Below are positions 1 to 8,721 of a stretch of DNA of 64,000 bases, piece by piece. The position numbers and the translations under genes were made by a program. Positions within the stretch are counted from its first letter, which is position 1. Every line of letters starts with the position of its first letter. The notes under the pieces were generated by a model that searched no databases, had not been told where the DNA came from, and was given only the letters and a program-made list of their open reading frames with translations. The stretch comes from Sphaerimonospora mesophila NBRC 14179 = JCM 3151 (lineage in GTDB: Bacteria > Actinomycetota > Actinomycetes > Streptosporangiales > Streptosporangiaceae). Location: contig BCRI01000009.1 in assembly GCA_001552515.1 (NCBI GenBank), positions 1 through 64,000 of the forward strand, in the 5' to 3' direction.

Positions 1-719
1 CCACCCCCTGGGACGCGGCCAGGTTCCGTACGGTCATCGACGAGTCGCTCCGCACGGCGGGACTGGTGGGCGCGCCCTCGACCTGGGTGCTGTCCAACCA
101 CGACGTGAAACGGCACGTCACCCGGTACGGCGGGGGCGAGCTCGGCCTGCGCCGCGCCCGCGCGGCCGCCCTGCTCATGCTCGCGCTGCCCGGCTCGGCC
201 TACATCTACCAGGGCGAGGAGCTGGGGCTGCCCGAGGTGCTCGACCTGCCGGAGGAGTATCTGCGCGACCCGCAGCGGCTGCGCGCCCCCGACAGCGGCC
301 GGGACGGCTGCCGGGTGCCGCTCCCGTGGACCGCGACCGGGGAACCGCCGTACGGCTTCGCCCCGCCGGGGATCTACGAGAGCTGGCTGCCGATGCCGGG
401 CGAATGGCGGGACCTCAGCGTCGAGGCCCAGCTCAGGGACGAGACGTCCATGCTCGGCCTCTACCGGGCGGCGCTGGCGATCCGGCGCGGCCGCCCCGAT
501 CTCGGCGACGGCCCGCTCGGCTGGCTGGACGGCCCGCCCGGCACGCTGGCGTTCTCCCGCGGCGGCTCCTTCGCCTGCCTGGTGAACATGACGTCCGAGT
601 GGGTCGAGATCGGCGCGGCGCCCGGGACGCCACTCCTCGCGAGCGACCCTCAGGCCGGGCACGGAGATCCGGTCCGGCTTCCCCCGGACTCGGCTACCTG
701 GTGGGATATCGGTCGGTAA
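1..719 (+). CDS. alpha-glucosidase, GH13 family, C-terminal part
   Basis: This open frame runs in from the left edge (first full codon at base 3) and ends with TAA at 717-719. It hydrolyses alpha-glucosidic bonds in malto- or isomalto-oligosaccharides. The visible part holds the late GH13 motif SNHDVKRH, whose Asp is the conserved transition-state stabiliser, then LALPGSAYIYQGEELG, typical of oligo-1,6-glucosidase/maltase enzymes. The C-terminal beta domain follows (FACLVNMTSEWVEI). About 238 residues are seen, so more than half of the usual 530-560 residue enzyme lies outside the window. The LacI-type repressor starts on the last base of the stop codon, so the two are co-transcribed and the repressor probably senses the sugar this enzyme handles. 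Family assignment is secure; substrate is inferred. Confidence 0.9.
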   Translation, partial: TPWDAARFRTVIDESLRTAGLVGAPSTWVLSNHDVKRHVTRYGGGELGLRRARAAALLMLALPGSAYIYQGEELGLPEVLDLPEEYLRDPQRLRAPDSGRDGCRVPLPWTATGEPPYGFAPPGIYESWLPMPGEWRDLSVEAQLRDETSMLGLYRAALAIRRGRPDLGDGPLGWLDGPPGTLAFSRGGSFACLVNMTSEWVEIGAAPGTPLLASDPQAGHGDPVRLPPDSATWWDIGR

Positions 720-1756
720 TGTCTAAACCCATGAACAACACCACGCGGCTCGCCGACATCGCGGCTCAGGCAGGGGTGAGCGAGGCCACGGTGAGCCGCG
801 TGCTGAACGGCAAGGCGGGGGTCTCCGCCGCCACCCGGCAGGCCGTGCTGACCGCGCTCGACCTCATGGGCTACGAGCGCCCCCAGCGGCTGCGCCGGCG
901 CAGCAACGGCCTGATCGGGCTGGTCATCCCCGAGCTCGGCAACCCGATCTTCCCGGCGTTCGCGCAGGCCGTGGAGAAGCCGCTGACCCAGCACGGCTAC
1001 ACCCCGATCCTGTGCACCCAGGAGCCCGGCGGCGCCCCCGAGGACGAGTTCACCGAGATGCTGCTGGACCGGGGGGTCTCCGGCATCGTCTTCGTGTCCG
1101 GTCTGCACGCCGACACCACGGCCCGGATGGACCGGTACGCCCGCCTCACCGACCGCGGCCTGCCGATCGTGCTGGTGGACGGCTACAACGAGACGATCCC
1201 CGCGCCGTTCATCTCACCCGACGACCGGCTCGCTGCCCGCCTGGCCGTACAGCACCTGGTCGATCTCGGGCACGAGCGGATCGGCCTGGCCCTGGGGCAG
1301 CGGCGGTACGTCCCCGTCATCCGCAAGATCGAGGGGTTCCGGCGGGCGATGTCCGAGCTGCTCGGCCTGGCCGACGTCGACGACCTCATCCAGCACTCGC
1401 TGTTCTCGGTCGAGGGCGGGCAGGCGGCGGCGGGCGCGCTCCTCGACCGCGGCTGCACCGGCATCTTCTGCGCGAGCGACCTCATGGCGCTCGGCGCGAT
1501 CCGCGCGGCGCGCGAGCGCGGGCTGTCGGTGCCGGGTGAGGTGTCGGTGGTCGGGTTCGACGACTCGCCGCTCATGGCGTTCACCGATCCGCCGCTCACC
1601 ACGGTGCGCAAACCGATCGGCGCGATGGCGGCCGCCGCCGTGCAGACGCTGCTCGAGGAGATCGGCGGCACGCCCGCCAAGCACGTGGAGCTCGTCTACC
1701 AGCCCGAGCTCGTCGTGCGCGGCTCGACCGGATCCGGCCCACTCGTTCATCGCTGA
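719..1756 (+). CDS. LacI-family sugar-responsive transcriptional repressor
   Basis: Sugar-operon repressor of 345 residues. The N-terminus carries the LacI helix-turn-helix (RLADIAAQAGVSEATVSRVL), followed by a periplasmic-binding-protein-like effector domain (LIGLVIPELGNPIFP at about 60-75, then VVGFDDSPLMAFTDPPLTTV near residue 280, the usual LacI ending). ATG 719 overlaps the TAA of the glucosidase by one base; a second in-frame ATG at 731 (MNNTTRLADIA) has no better ribosome site and is an equally possible start. The tight coupling implies control of the glucosidase operon upstream of the window. The effector is not readable from sequence; a maltose-type or isomaltose-type sugar is the inference from the neighbour. 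Confidence 0.92.
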   Translation: MSKPMNNTTRLADIAAQAGVSEATVSRVLNGKAGVSAATRQAVLTALDLMGYERPQRLRRRSNGLIGLVIPELGNPIFPAFAQAVEKPLTQHGYTPILCTQEPGGAPEDEFTEMLLDRGVSGIVFVSGLHADTTARMDRYARLTDRGLPIVLVDGYNETIPAPFISPDDRLAARLAVQHLVDLGHERIGLALGQRRYVPVIRKIEGFRRAMSELLGLADVDDLIQHSLFSVEGGQAAAGALLDRGCTGIFCASDLMALGAIRAARERGLSVPGEVSVVGFDDSPLMAFTDPPLTTVRKPIGAMAAAAVQTLLEEIGGTPAKHVELVYQPELVVRGSTGSGPLVHR

Positions 1757-1777
1757 CGGCGTGTCCCAGAAAGGGGC

Positions 1778-1813
1778 GGGCCCGTGACCGCCGGGTTACA
1801 AGGTCACGGGCCC
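1778..1813. terminator. bidirectional hairpin between convergent genes
   Basis: A perfect 12-bp stem (GGGCCCGTGACC at 1778-1789 with its complement at 1802-1813) encloses a 12-base loop. It lies between the LacI stop codon and the end of eda on the other strand. No T-run follows, as is common in high-GC actinomycetes. Confidence 0.65.
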
Positions 1814-1905
1814 AGGTTTCCATGAACGTGACTCCGGATTGCGGGCACGAGCATGGCCGTCGGCTCCGCCGAGGGAGGATGGCTCGGCCGACGAGGTATG
1901 CGAGA

Positions 1906-2526
1906 TCAGGGACTGGTTCGCAGACAGGCGGCCTCCGCGGCGAGTTTCTCGATCCGAGGATAGTCGCCGGCCGCCAGCAGGACGGCCGGCGTGACCCAGC
2001 TTCCCCCGACACAGCCCACGTTGGCCAGGGCCAGATAGGACGGCGCGTTCGCCGGCGTGATCCCGCCCGTCGGGCAGAACCGGACATCGGGCAGCGGACC
2101 GGACAGGGCCTTGAGATAGGACACGCCGCCGGCCGACTCGGCGGGGAAGAACTTCATCTCCCGCACGCCCTGCTCCGCCAGCGTCATCGCCTCCGTCGCC
2201 GTGGCCACCCCCGGCAGGTACGGCACGCCGGACGAGACCATCGCGGCGAGCAGCGACGGCGTGGTCCCGGGGGAGACGAGGAACCTCGCGCCGGCGCCGA
2301 GCGCGGCGGTCACGTCGTCGGCCGTGCGGACCGTCCCGGCGCCCACCACGGCGTCGGGCACCTCCGCCGCGATGCGCCGGACGGCTTCGAGCGCGGCGGG
2401 CGTACGCAGCGTGATCTCGATGACCGGCAGTCCGCCGGCCACCAGGGCCCGGGCGAGCGGCACCGCCGTACCGGCGTCCTCGATCACGACGACCGGCACC
2501 ACGGGGGTGAGGTCAAGAAGGCTCAT
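1906..2526 (-). CDS. eda: 2-dehydro-3-deoxy-phosphogluconate (KDPG) aldolase
   Basis: Class I aldolase that splits KDPG into pyruvate and glyceraldehyde 3-phosphate, the last Entner-Doudoroff step, in the cytosol. At 206 residues it has normal family length. The catalytic acid/base Glu37 (IEITLRTP) and the Schiff-base Lys125 (MKFFPAE) are present, with the phosphate loop [11 protein letters not shown]. Its ATG (2524-2526) overlaps the stop of glk as ATGA, so translation is coupled and it is the last gene of an edd-glk-eda operon. The 12-bp hairpin at 1778-1813 lies downstream. Identification is firm. Confidence 0.96.
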   Translation of the reverse strand: MSLLDLTPVVPVVVIEDAGTAVPLARALVAGGLPVIEITLRTPAALEAVRRIAAEVPDAVVGAGTVRTADDVTAALGAGARFLVSPGTTPSLLAAMVSSGVPYLPGVATATEAMTLAEQGVREMKFFPAESAGGVSYLKALSGPLPDVRFCPTGGITPANAPSYLALANVGCVGGSWVTPAVLLAAGDYPRIEKLAAEAACLRTSP

Positions 2527-3512
2527 GACGGCTCCACATTAGATGACTTGCGCATCGGGAGGACTTCCCCGGATGCCTGCTGCGTCAGCCAGGCCGCCGC
2601 TCCGGCCAGCGCGGGCTGCCCGGCGACGATCAGTGAGGTGGCGATCGGGGCGAGATATTCGCGCAGCGCAGGGATGCTCTCCTCGAACCGCGCACGGAAC
2701 GCGCTGGCCGGGATGCGGCCGGCGATCCTCGGCAGCACGCCGCCGCCGAGATAGACGCCGCCCCGTGCGCCCAGCGTGAGCGCGACGTTGCCGGCGAACC
2801 CGCCGAGCAGCGCGAGGAACACCTCGACGGTCTCGACGCACAGCGTGTGCTCCGACGCCACGATCTCCGAGGCGGTCCGCGCCCGCGGGTCGACCCCGCG
2901 CACCAGCGCCAGACCTCGATGGAGCCGTGACAGCCCCGGGCCGGACAGCAGGTGCTCGGCGTCCACGTACGGCAGGCCGTCGGCGCGCAGCGCCCGGACG
3001 ACGTCGATCTCCAGATCGGACACGACCGGGACCGACACGTGCCCGCCCTCGCCCGGCAGCGGCACCCATTCCGTGCCGTACGGCACCAGCCCCCCGACGC
3101 CGAGGCCGGTCCCCGGACCGAGCACCGCCTTGGGCAGGCCGGCCGCCGGGGGCGGGCCGCCGAGCGGCACGAGGTCGTCCTCCGCCAGGTGCGGCAGCGA
3201 GAACGCGAGCGCCTCGAAGTCGTTGAGCAGCACCGTGTGCGGAATGCCCAGCTCGGTGACCGAGCCCGACCATCCCGCGTTGGTCAGCCGGTAGCGGTCG
3301 CCCTCGACCGGTCCGGCTATCGCCAGACACGCGGCCCCCGGCCGAACTCCGCCCGCATGTTCTGCGAGATAGGCGGCTACGGCATCGGCAAGGCCGAGAT
3401 GCTGGGAAACGTTGAGTACGGCTATCGCCTCCGGCTGCCCGCCGGGGCGGGTCACCAAACCGAATCGCGCGTTCGTGCCGCCGATGTCGGCGACCAGCCA
3501 GGGCGGCCTCAT
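2523..3512 (-). CDS. glk: glucokinase, proteobacterial (COG0837) type
   Basis: ATP-dependent glucokinase, 329 residues, that makes glucose 6-phosphate to feed the Entner-Doudoroff route. It opens with the ASKHA phosphate-1 motif ([16 protein letters not shown]), has [12 protein letters not shown] with the catalytic Asp, [12 protein letters not shown], and the late [13 protein letters not shown] segment. It lacks the CxCGxxGCxE zinc site of ROK glucokinases, which are the usual type in actinomycetes; this is the type known from proteobacterial edd-glk operons. The start ATG at 3510-3512 was chosen because it overlaps the edd stop as ATGA; the open frame extends further upstream but only inside edd. 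Its own stop overlaps the eda start in the same way. Confidence 0.93.
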   Translation of the reverse strand: MRPPWLVADIGGTNARFGLVTRPGGQPEAIAVLNVSQHLGLADAVAAYLAEHAGGVRPGAACLAIAGPVEGDRYRLTNAGWSGSVTELGIPHTVLLNDFEALAFSLPHLAEDDLVPLGGPPPAAGLPKAVLGPGTGLGVGGLVPYGTEWVPLPGEGGHVSVPVVSDLEIDVVRALRADGLPYVDAEHLLSGPGLSRLHRGLALVRGVDPRARTASEIVASEHTLCVETVEVFLALLGGFAGNVALTLGARGGVYLGGGVLPRIAGRIPASAFRARFEESIPALREYLAPIATSLIVAGQPALAGAAAWLTQQASGEVLPMRKSSNVEPS

Positions 3513-5443
3513 GCGACGTCTCCGAAGGCGTTCCCGAGGACGTCCGTACGGGCGTCGGCGCCGAAGGCGGGCCCGGCGGCGCCACGCGAGACGGTCGCCG
3601 GGAAGACGCTCGCCCCGTGGTCGGCCGGTCCGACCACGTGCCGGAAGGCGGCGAACAGCTCCCGCCCGGTGCCCTGCCACCGCTCGTCGCCGGGCGGGGC
3701 GCCCGCCGGGGCGCGGCCGGACAGGTCGGCGAGGACGGTGAGCGTCCCGGCGGACGAGTCGAGACGGATCATGTCGCCGTCGCGTACCAGGGCGATCGGC
3801 CCGCCGTCGGCGGCCTCCGGCGACAGGTGGATCGCCGCGGGCACCTTGCCCGAGGCGCCGGACATCCGGCCGTCGGTGACGATCGCGACCTTCCGCCCCC
3901 GGTCGAGCAGGACCGCCAGCGGCGGGGTGAGCTTGTGCAGCTCGGGCATCCCGTTCGCGCGCGGGCCCTGGTAGCGGACGACCGCGACGAAGTCCTGATC
4001 GTCGAGCTCGCCGTCCTCGAACGCGCGTAGCAGGTCGAGCTGGTCGTCGAACACCCTGGCCGGGGCCTCGATCACGAGGTGCTCCGGCTTGACGGCCGAC
4101 ACCTTGCTGACGGCCCGGCCGAGGTTGCCCGACAGGATGTGGATGCCCCCGTCGGGGGAGAACGGCTCGCTCACCGGGCGCAGCACCTCGCGTACGTCCA
4201 GGCCGTCGAGGCCGTCACCGCCCACGGGGACGGCGGTGCGCTCCGCCCAGACGAGCTCTCCCTCCTTGAGCTCGGGGGCGCTGCGGTAGTGGTCGAGGCC
4301 GGGGCCGGCCACGGTGAGCACGTCGCGGTGCAGCAGCCCGGCGTCGAGCAGGGCGCCGATGAACACGGCCATGCCGCCCGCGGCCTGGAAGTGGTTCACG
4401 TCCGCCTGGCCGTTGGGGTACATCCGGGCGAGCAGCGGCACGACCCGCGACAGGTCGGCCATGTCGTCCCAGGTCAGCGTGATGCCGGCGGCCGCGGCCA
4501 CGGCGACAAGGTGCATGGTGTGGTTGGTGGAGCCGCCGGAGGCCAGCAGCGCCACGACCGCGTTGACGATCGTACGCTCGTCGATGATCTCGCCGAGGGG
4601 GATGTACTCCCCGCCGTGCGGAGTGATCTCGACCGCCCGCCGGGCCGCCGCCCCGGTGAGCGCCTGCCGCAGCTCGGTGCGCGGGTTGACGAACGTCGCG
4701 CCCGGCAGGTGCAGGCCCATCACCTCCATCAGGAGCTGGTTGGAGTTGGCGGTGCCGTAGAACGTGCAGGTGCCGGGGGAGTGGTACGACGCGGCCTCGG
4801 CCTCCAGCATCTCGGCCCGGCCGATCGCGCCCTCGGCGAACCGCTGCCTGGCCCGCGCCTTGACCTTGTTCGGCAGGCCCGAGGGCATCGGCCCGGCCGG
4901 CACGAACAGCGCGGGCAGGTGGCCGAAGCGCAGCGCGCCGATCAGCAGCCCCGGCACGATCTTGTCGCAGACCCCGAGCAGCAGGGCGGCGTCGAACATG
5001 TCGTGCGACAGCGCGATCGCGGTCGCCATCGCGATCACGTCGCGACTGTAGAGCGACAGCTCCATGCCGGCGCGCCCCTGAGTGATGCCGTCGCACATGG
5101 CCGGCACACCGCCCGCGACCTGCGCCACGCCGCCGGCCGCGCGGACCGCCCGCTTCAGCTGCGCCGGATAGGTCTCGTACGGCTGATGCGCGGAGAGCAT
5201 GTCGTTGTAGGAGGTGACGATCGCCACCCCGGGCTTGGCCGTACCACGCAGGTCGAGCCTGTCCGCCGCCGGGGCGGCGGCGAAGCCGTGCGCGAGGTTG
5301 GCGCACGCCAGTCGGCCGCGGGCCGGCCCCCGCTCGCGCAGCTCCTGCCCGGCCCGCCCGATCCGGTCGAGGTAGTCGGCACGGCTCACCCGACTGCGAC
5401 GGCGGATCCGGTCGGTGACCCGGTTGATCACGTGGTTCGTCAC
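3509..5443 (-). CDS. edd: 6-phosphogluconate dehydratase
   Basis: Fe-S dehydratase of the IlvD/Edd family, 644 residues (usual about 600-625). It converts 6-phosphogluconate to KDPG, the committed Entner-Doudoroff step. Cluster-region cysteines are visible in [16 protein letters not shown] and [12 protein letters not shown], and the C-terminal signature [16 protein letters not shown] is intact. It starts with GTG at 5443; no clear ribosome site precedes it, so the transcript may be leaderless or nearly so. It is the promoter-proximal gene of edd-glk-eda and is transcribed away from a divergent ROK repressor only 57 bp off, which is the likely regulator. No zwf or pgl is visible here. Confidence 0.95.
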   Translation of the reverse strand: MTNHVINRVTDRIRRRSRVSRADYLDRIGRAGQELRERGPARGRLACANLAHGFAAAPAADRLDLRGTAKPGVAIVTSYNDMLSAHQPYETYPAQLKRAVRAAGGVAQVAGGVPAMCDGITQGRAGMELSLYSRDVIAMATAIALSHDMFDAALLLGVCDKIVPGLLIGALRFGHLPALFVPAGPMPSGLPNKVKARARQRFAEGAIGRAEMLEAEAASYHSPGTCTFYGTANSNQLLMEVMGLHLPGATFVNPRTELRQALTGAAARRAVEITPHGGEYIPLGEIIDERTIVNAVVALLASGGSTNHTMHLVAVAAAAGITLTWDDMADLSRVVPLLARMYPNGQADVNHFQAAGGMAVFIGALLDAGLLHRDVLTVAGPGLDHYRSAPELKEGELVWAERTAVPVGGDGLDGLDVREVLRPVSEPFSPDGGIHILSGNLGRAVSKVSAVKPEHLVIEAPARVFDDQLDLLRAFEDGELDDQDFVAVVRYQGPRANGMPELHKLTPPLAVLLDRGRKVAIVTDGRMSGASGKVPAAIHLSPEAADGGPIALVRDGDMIRLDSSAGTLTVLADLSGRAPAGAPPGDERWQGTGRELFAAFRHVVGPADHGASVFPATVSRGAAGPAFGADARTDVLGNAFGDVA

Positions 5444-5471
5444 GCTAGGGAGCGTAGCGGGGAGTTATGTG

Positions 5472-5508
5472 TTATTTCAAGCCTACTTTTGTATGTTGAG
5501 ATGAATAA
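5472..5508. promoter_or_regulatory. AT-rich divergent promoter with imperfect inverted repeat (candidate ROK operator)
   Basis: The 57-bp gap between edd and the ROK gene is strikingly AT-rich for this genome. It holds an imperfect inverted repeat, TTATTTCAA (5472-5480) and TTGAGATGAATAA (5496-5508), the second arm running into the ROK start codon. NagC/Mlc-type ROK repressors bind sites with TTATT/AATAA arms, so this is a reasonable autoregulatory operator controlling both directions. Inference only. Confidence 0.45.
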
Positions 5509-6697
5509 GTCATTGAGCTTCGGTCAGTGGATGTGCTTAACTTCGAGGGTGACGCGACTGGCGACCACCGGCGAGGTCTTCCAGCTCATCAGGAGCGGCG
5601 AGGGGGTCACGCGTGCCGACATCGGCCGCGTGACCGGACTATCGCGTCCCGCCGTCGCCGCGCGGGTCGCCGAGCTGCTCCATCGCGGGCTCATCGTGGA
5701 GGACGCCGTGGGCCCCTCGACGGGAGGCCGCCCGCCGGTCCGGCTGCGCTTCGCCGCCTCCGGGGGAGTGGTCCCGGTGGCCTCGCTGGGCGCGAGCCGT
5801 ACCCAGATCGCGCTCTGCGACCTGGCCGGCGAGGTGCTGGTGCGCACCGATGTGGAGATCGACGTCGAGGACGGTCCCGACGTCGTGCTGCCCCTGCTCA
5901 TGGACACCTGGGACAAGCTGCTCGACGGGCGGGGCCCGGTCGTCGGCATCGGGCTCGGCGTCCCCGCCACCGTGGAGTTCGCCGCCGGGCGCACCGAGAG
6001 CGCCCGGGTCATGGCGAGCTGGACGGGGGTGGTCATCCCGCCGATCATCGCCGAGCGGTTCCCCGTGCCCGTCCTGGTCGACAACGACGTGAACGTCATA
6101 GCGATGGGCGAGCACCGCGCGGCGTACGCGGCCGACCTCGACGACCTGCTGTTCGTGAAGGTCTCCACCCGGATCGGCGCCGGGGTGATCTCCGGTGGGA
6201 GCATCCTGCGCGGTGCGCTCGGCGCGGCCGGTGAGATCGGCCACATCCAGGTCAGGGACGGCGGGGGAGTGCTCTGCCGCTGCGGCAATCTCGACTGCGT
6301 CGACTCGGTCGCCAGCGGCACCGCGATCCTGCGCGACCTGCGCGCCAAGGGCCGGGACGTACGCTCGCTCGCCGACGTGACCGCGCTCGTGCGCGCGGGC
6401 GACGCGGAGACCATGGCGGTGGTGCGGCTGGCCGGCCGCCGGCTCGGTGAGGTCATCTCGACCGCCGTCAACCTGCTCAACCCGGCCGTCGTCGTGCTCG
6501 GCGGCGACGTGGCGGAGATGTTCCAGCCGCTGGTCTCCGGCGTCCGCGAGGTGGTCTATCGCCGGTCGACCCAGCTCGCCACCCGCAGCCTGCGCATCGA
6601 GCGCAGCCGCCTCGGCGCGGGCGCCGGCATCACCGGCTGCGCCCTCATGGTCCTCGACCGCGTCCTGTCCGCCGACGCCATCGACCGCGTCGCCTGA
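5501..6697 (+). CDS. ROK-family transcriptional repressor
   Basis: 398-residue ROK regulator. The first ~75 residues form a winged helix-turn-helix (VFQLIRSGEGVTRADIGRVTG, then SRPAVAARVAELLHRGLI). The rest is a sugar-kinase-like ROK fold with EIGHIQV and the zinc-type motif CRCGNLDCVDSVASG. The last motif has Asp in place of the usual acidic Glu and otherwise fits. ATG 5501 gives the longest sensible protein; ATG 5531 is an alternative, and neither has a clear ribosome site. Its divergent position next to edd-glk-eda makes it the likely repressor of that operon, answering to glucose or a phosphorylated sugar. A much longer frame upstream is antisense to edd and is not real. Confidence 0.9.
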   Translation: MNKSLSFGQWMCLTSRVTRLATTGEVFQLIRSGEGVTRADIGRVTGLSRPAVAARVAELLHRGLIVEDAVGPSTGGRPPVRLRFAASGGVVPVASLGASRTQIALCDLAGEVLVRTDVEIDVEDGPDVVLPLLMDTWDKLLDGRGPVVGIGLGVPATVEFAAGRTESARVMASWTGVVIPPIIAERFPVPVLVDNDVNVIAMGEHRAAYAADLDDLLFVKVSTRIGAGVISGGSILRGALGAAGEIGHIQVRDGGGVLCRCGNLDCVDSVASGTAILRDLRAKGRDVRSLADVTALVRAGDAETMAVVRLAGRRLGEVISTAVNLLNPAVVVLGGDVAEMFQPLVSGVREVVYRRSTQLATRSLRIERSRLGAGAGITGCALMVLDRVLSADAIDRVA

Positions 6698-6716
6698 CCG
6701 CCCACCCCCCATGGTG

Positions 6717-6960
6717 GTGATCTTGCGATTTCTCGCAGCCACGCCGTGAGCAGGCACGTTCCGTTCGTGATCTTGCGGTTTCTCGCACGCATATCCCCTG
6801 AGCGGCGGAAACGGCATTCGTGATCTTGTGCTGGGCGCCGACCGCAAGATCACGAAAGGTGAAGGCGCACGTCAGACGGCCTGCGTGCGAGAAAGTGCAA
6901 GATCACCGAAATGATCTGCGCAGGTCCGGTGGCGTCCGTGCAAGAATTCGCAAGATCACG
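6717..6960. repeat. 244-bp three-tier palindromic element, copy 1
   Basis: Three copies of the motif GTGATCTTGC..TTTCTCGCA lie on the plus strand (6717-6737, 6767-6787 and a half copy at 6817-6828), mirrored by three inverted copies (6845-6856, 6886-6906, 6939-6960). All three pairs share one centre near 6837. The innermost pair is a perfect 12-bp stem with a 16-base loop. Spacers between copies are also loosely complementary, so the whole 244 bp can fold into one long hairpin. It fills the gap between the ROK stop (20 bp away) and the channel gene. A second copy is at 52657-52898. Function unknown: MITE-like, REP-like or transcript-end structure. Confidence 0.85.
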
Positions 6961-7024
6961 GGGGGTGGCTCTAAAATCCTGGCGATCTAGATAAGTGCCA
7001 GGTGTTCGATCTCGGGGAGTGCGC

Positions 7025-7792
7025 GTGCGTGAGCGAGTCCGCCGTGTGGTCGAGTCGCGGCGGTTCCAGCGGCTCATCATCGCGGTGATCCTGGTCAATG
7101 CGGTGACCCTCGGTCTCGAGACCTCGCCCTGGGTGCTCACCCGGTACACCACCGAACTGCACATCGTCGACCATGTCGCGCTGTACGTCTTCGTGGCCGA
7201 GCTGCTGGCCAAGGTCTACGTCTACCGGCTGCGGTTCTTACGCGACCCCTGGAACGTTTTCGACGCGCTCATCGTCGCCTTCTCGTTCCTGCCCACGGCG
7301 GGCGGGCTGTCGGTGCTGCGGGCCCTGCGCGTGCTGCGGGCCCTGCGCCTGATCTCGGTGGTGCCCTCGCTGCGGCGGGTGGTCTCCGCGCTGCTCAGCG
7401 CGGTGCCCGGAATGACCTCGATCGTGCTGCTCCTCGGGCTGGTGCTCTACGTCGCCGCGGTCATGGGCACCAAGTTGTACGGCACGGCCGCGCCGGAGTA
7501 CTTCGGCGATCTGCCCACCTCGCTCTTCACGCTGTTCCAGGTGATGACCGGAGACGGCTGGTCGGAGATCACCCGCGATCTCATGGACACCCACCCGTCG
7601 GCCTGGCTGTATTTCGTGGTGTTCGTCCTGATATGCACCTTCGTGGTGCTCAACCTCTTCATCGCCGTGGTGGTGAGCGCGATGGAGGAGGAGAGCCGGG
7701 AGGAGCGCAACGAGGACGCCACCGTGCTGGCCGAGGTGGCCGCCCTGCGTGCGGAGATCCAGGGCCTGCGGCAGACGCTCATCGACCCCTGA
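7025..7792 (+). CDS. voltage-gated cation channel, bacterial six-TM type (possibly calcium-selective)
   Basis: Single-domain voltage-gated channel of 255 residues; four copies would form the pore in the cytoplasmic membrane. S1-S3 are hydrophobic segments. S4 carries arginines every third residue (SVLRALRVLRALRLISV). The pore helix and filter read FTLFQVM-TGDGW (filter about residues 175-179), and S6 is FVLICTFVVLNLFIAVVV. A short acidic coiled-coil tail follows, as in NaChBac relatives. The filter differs from the sodium-type TLESW: it has Asp at position 3 (TxDxW) and Gly at position 4, which suggests calcium preference. GTG 7025 was chosen because GGGGAG sits five bases before it; GTG 6995 is an upstream alternative. 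Confidence 0.88.
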   Translation: MRERVRRVVESRRFQRLIIAVILVNAVTLGLETSPWVLTRYTTELHIVDHVALYVFVAELLAKVYVYRLRFLRDPWNVFDALIVAFSFLPTAGGLSVLRALRVLRALRLISVVPSLRRVVSALLSAVPGMTSIVLLLGLVLYVAAVMGTKLYGTAAPEYFGDLPTSLFTLFQVMTGDGWSEITRDLMDTHPSAWLYFVVFVLICTFVVLNLFIAVVVSAMEEESREERNEDATVLAEVAALRAEIQGLRQTLIDP

Positions 7793-7863
7793 CCCCGGTC
7801 CGTCGATCTCGACGTACGGGCGCGGGCGGGTCCGCCGCCCATTCTCTCGAGCCTCCGGCCCGG

Positions 7864-8433
7864 TCAGATGTCGAGGAGCTTCGCGACCTGCTGCTCCAGG
7901 GGGATCGCGTCGAGACGATTGTCGATCTCGGCGTACGGCACGACCGGCGGCTCGTCGACACGGATGGCCTTCAGGTATTCGTCGAAGCGGGCGAGCTTCC
8001 CGCCGTCCCGGTGCAGCCCGCGGCGGACGAGGCGGTCGCGCAGGGTGGGGCCGTCGGAGCGGATCCACACCAGCCGCACCTCGGGACCGCCGAGCTCGCG
8101 AACCCAGGTGTGCCATCGGGCGGCGTCGTGGACCTGACCGGTGAACGGCCCGCTGAGCATGACCGGACAGCCGTGCGAACGGATCTCCCTGGCGGTCTCC
8201 GTCATCCCGCCGTATTCGTACCGTTTGATGTGTTCGTCGTACCAGGGGCCCTCCCGCTCGTCCGGCGGCCTGCCGTGGCCGGCGAGCACGGCCTCGACGA
8301 AGCCGCCGTAGAGCGTGTCCTTGTCCAGCAGCGCCGGGACCGGGTCGAGCCGGGCGAGCAGGAGCCCGCACACCGTGGACTTGCCCGCGCCCGGCGGCCC
8401 CGAGACCACCCACGCCGGTGCAGCGGCGGTCAT
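7864..8433 (-). CDS. P-loop nucleotide kinase of the AAA_33 / zeta-toxin-like class
   Basis: 189-residue cytosolic P-loop kinase with Walker [10 protein letters not shown] at residues 12-20 and an early acidic motif [11 protein letters not shown] lid-like stretch [23 protein letters not shown] resembles small-molecule kinases of the gluconate-kinase/chloramphenicol-phosphotransferase type. The substrate cannot be named. Its ATG (8431-8433) overlaps the stop of the upstream small gene as ATGA, so it is translationally coupled to that gene and forms the third member of a subtilase/small protein/kinase operon. Why a protease and such a kinase share an operon is unknown. Confidence 0.82.
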   Translation of the reverse strand: MTAAAPAWVVSGPPGAGKSTVCGLLLARLDPVPALLDKDTLYGGFVEAVLAGHGRPPDEREGPWYDEHIKRYEYGGMTETAREIRSHGCPVMLSGPFTGQVHDAARWHTWVRELGGPEVRLVWIRSDGPTLRDRLVRRGLHRDGGKLARFDEYLKAIRVDEPPVVPYAEIDNRLDAIPLEQQVAKLLDI

Positions 8434-8693
8434 TCTGGCCGGCCGTACGGCTCGATCCGGTCCATCGGGGCTATCGGGGGATCGGCGTAGGGCCCCGACG
8501 CCTCCGGGTGACTCCCGGCCACCCGGAGGCTCGCCGCCTCGGTCACCCGCATCGCGTACAGATCGTTCACGGGGTCGACGGGAATCAGGCCGTAGCCCGT
8601 GTCCACCTCGTCCTCGGCGAGATCGAGGTGCCGCCTGGCGGACTCCAGGTTCGCGCCGTGCGGGAGCCGTACGGTGATGAGTACTTTCCGCAA
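8430..8693 (-). CDS. small protein of the subtilase operon, unknown function
   Basis: 87-residue protein starting [20 protein letters not shown]. It is not recognised as a named family. The TTG at 8691-8693 was chosen because GGGGAG lies five bases upstream; the longer open frame runs back into the subtilase gene without a ribosome site. It starts 28 bp after the subtilase stop and overlaps the kinase start as ATGA. Its opening strand (VLITVR) resembles that of the neighbouring peptidase (MRVLIQVRP), so it could share the peptidase's N-terminal fold and act as a separate propeptide or inhibitor. That is speculation. No signal peptide or membrane segment is visible. Confidence 0.6.
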   Translation of the reverse strand: MRKVLITVRLPHGANLESARRHLDLAEDEVDTGYGLIPVDPVNDLYAMRVTEAASLRVAGSHPEASGPYADPPIAPMDRIEPYGRPE

Positions 8694-8721
8694 TCTCGCT
8701 CCCCGCTGCCCGGCCGCGGTC

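Noticed and set aside
4079-5500. Upstream extension of the ROK regulator frame
   Set aside because: Antisense to edd; the helix-turn-helix begins only after 5501.
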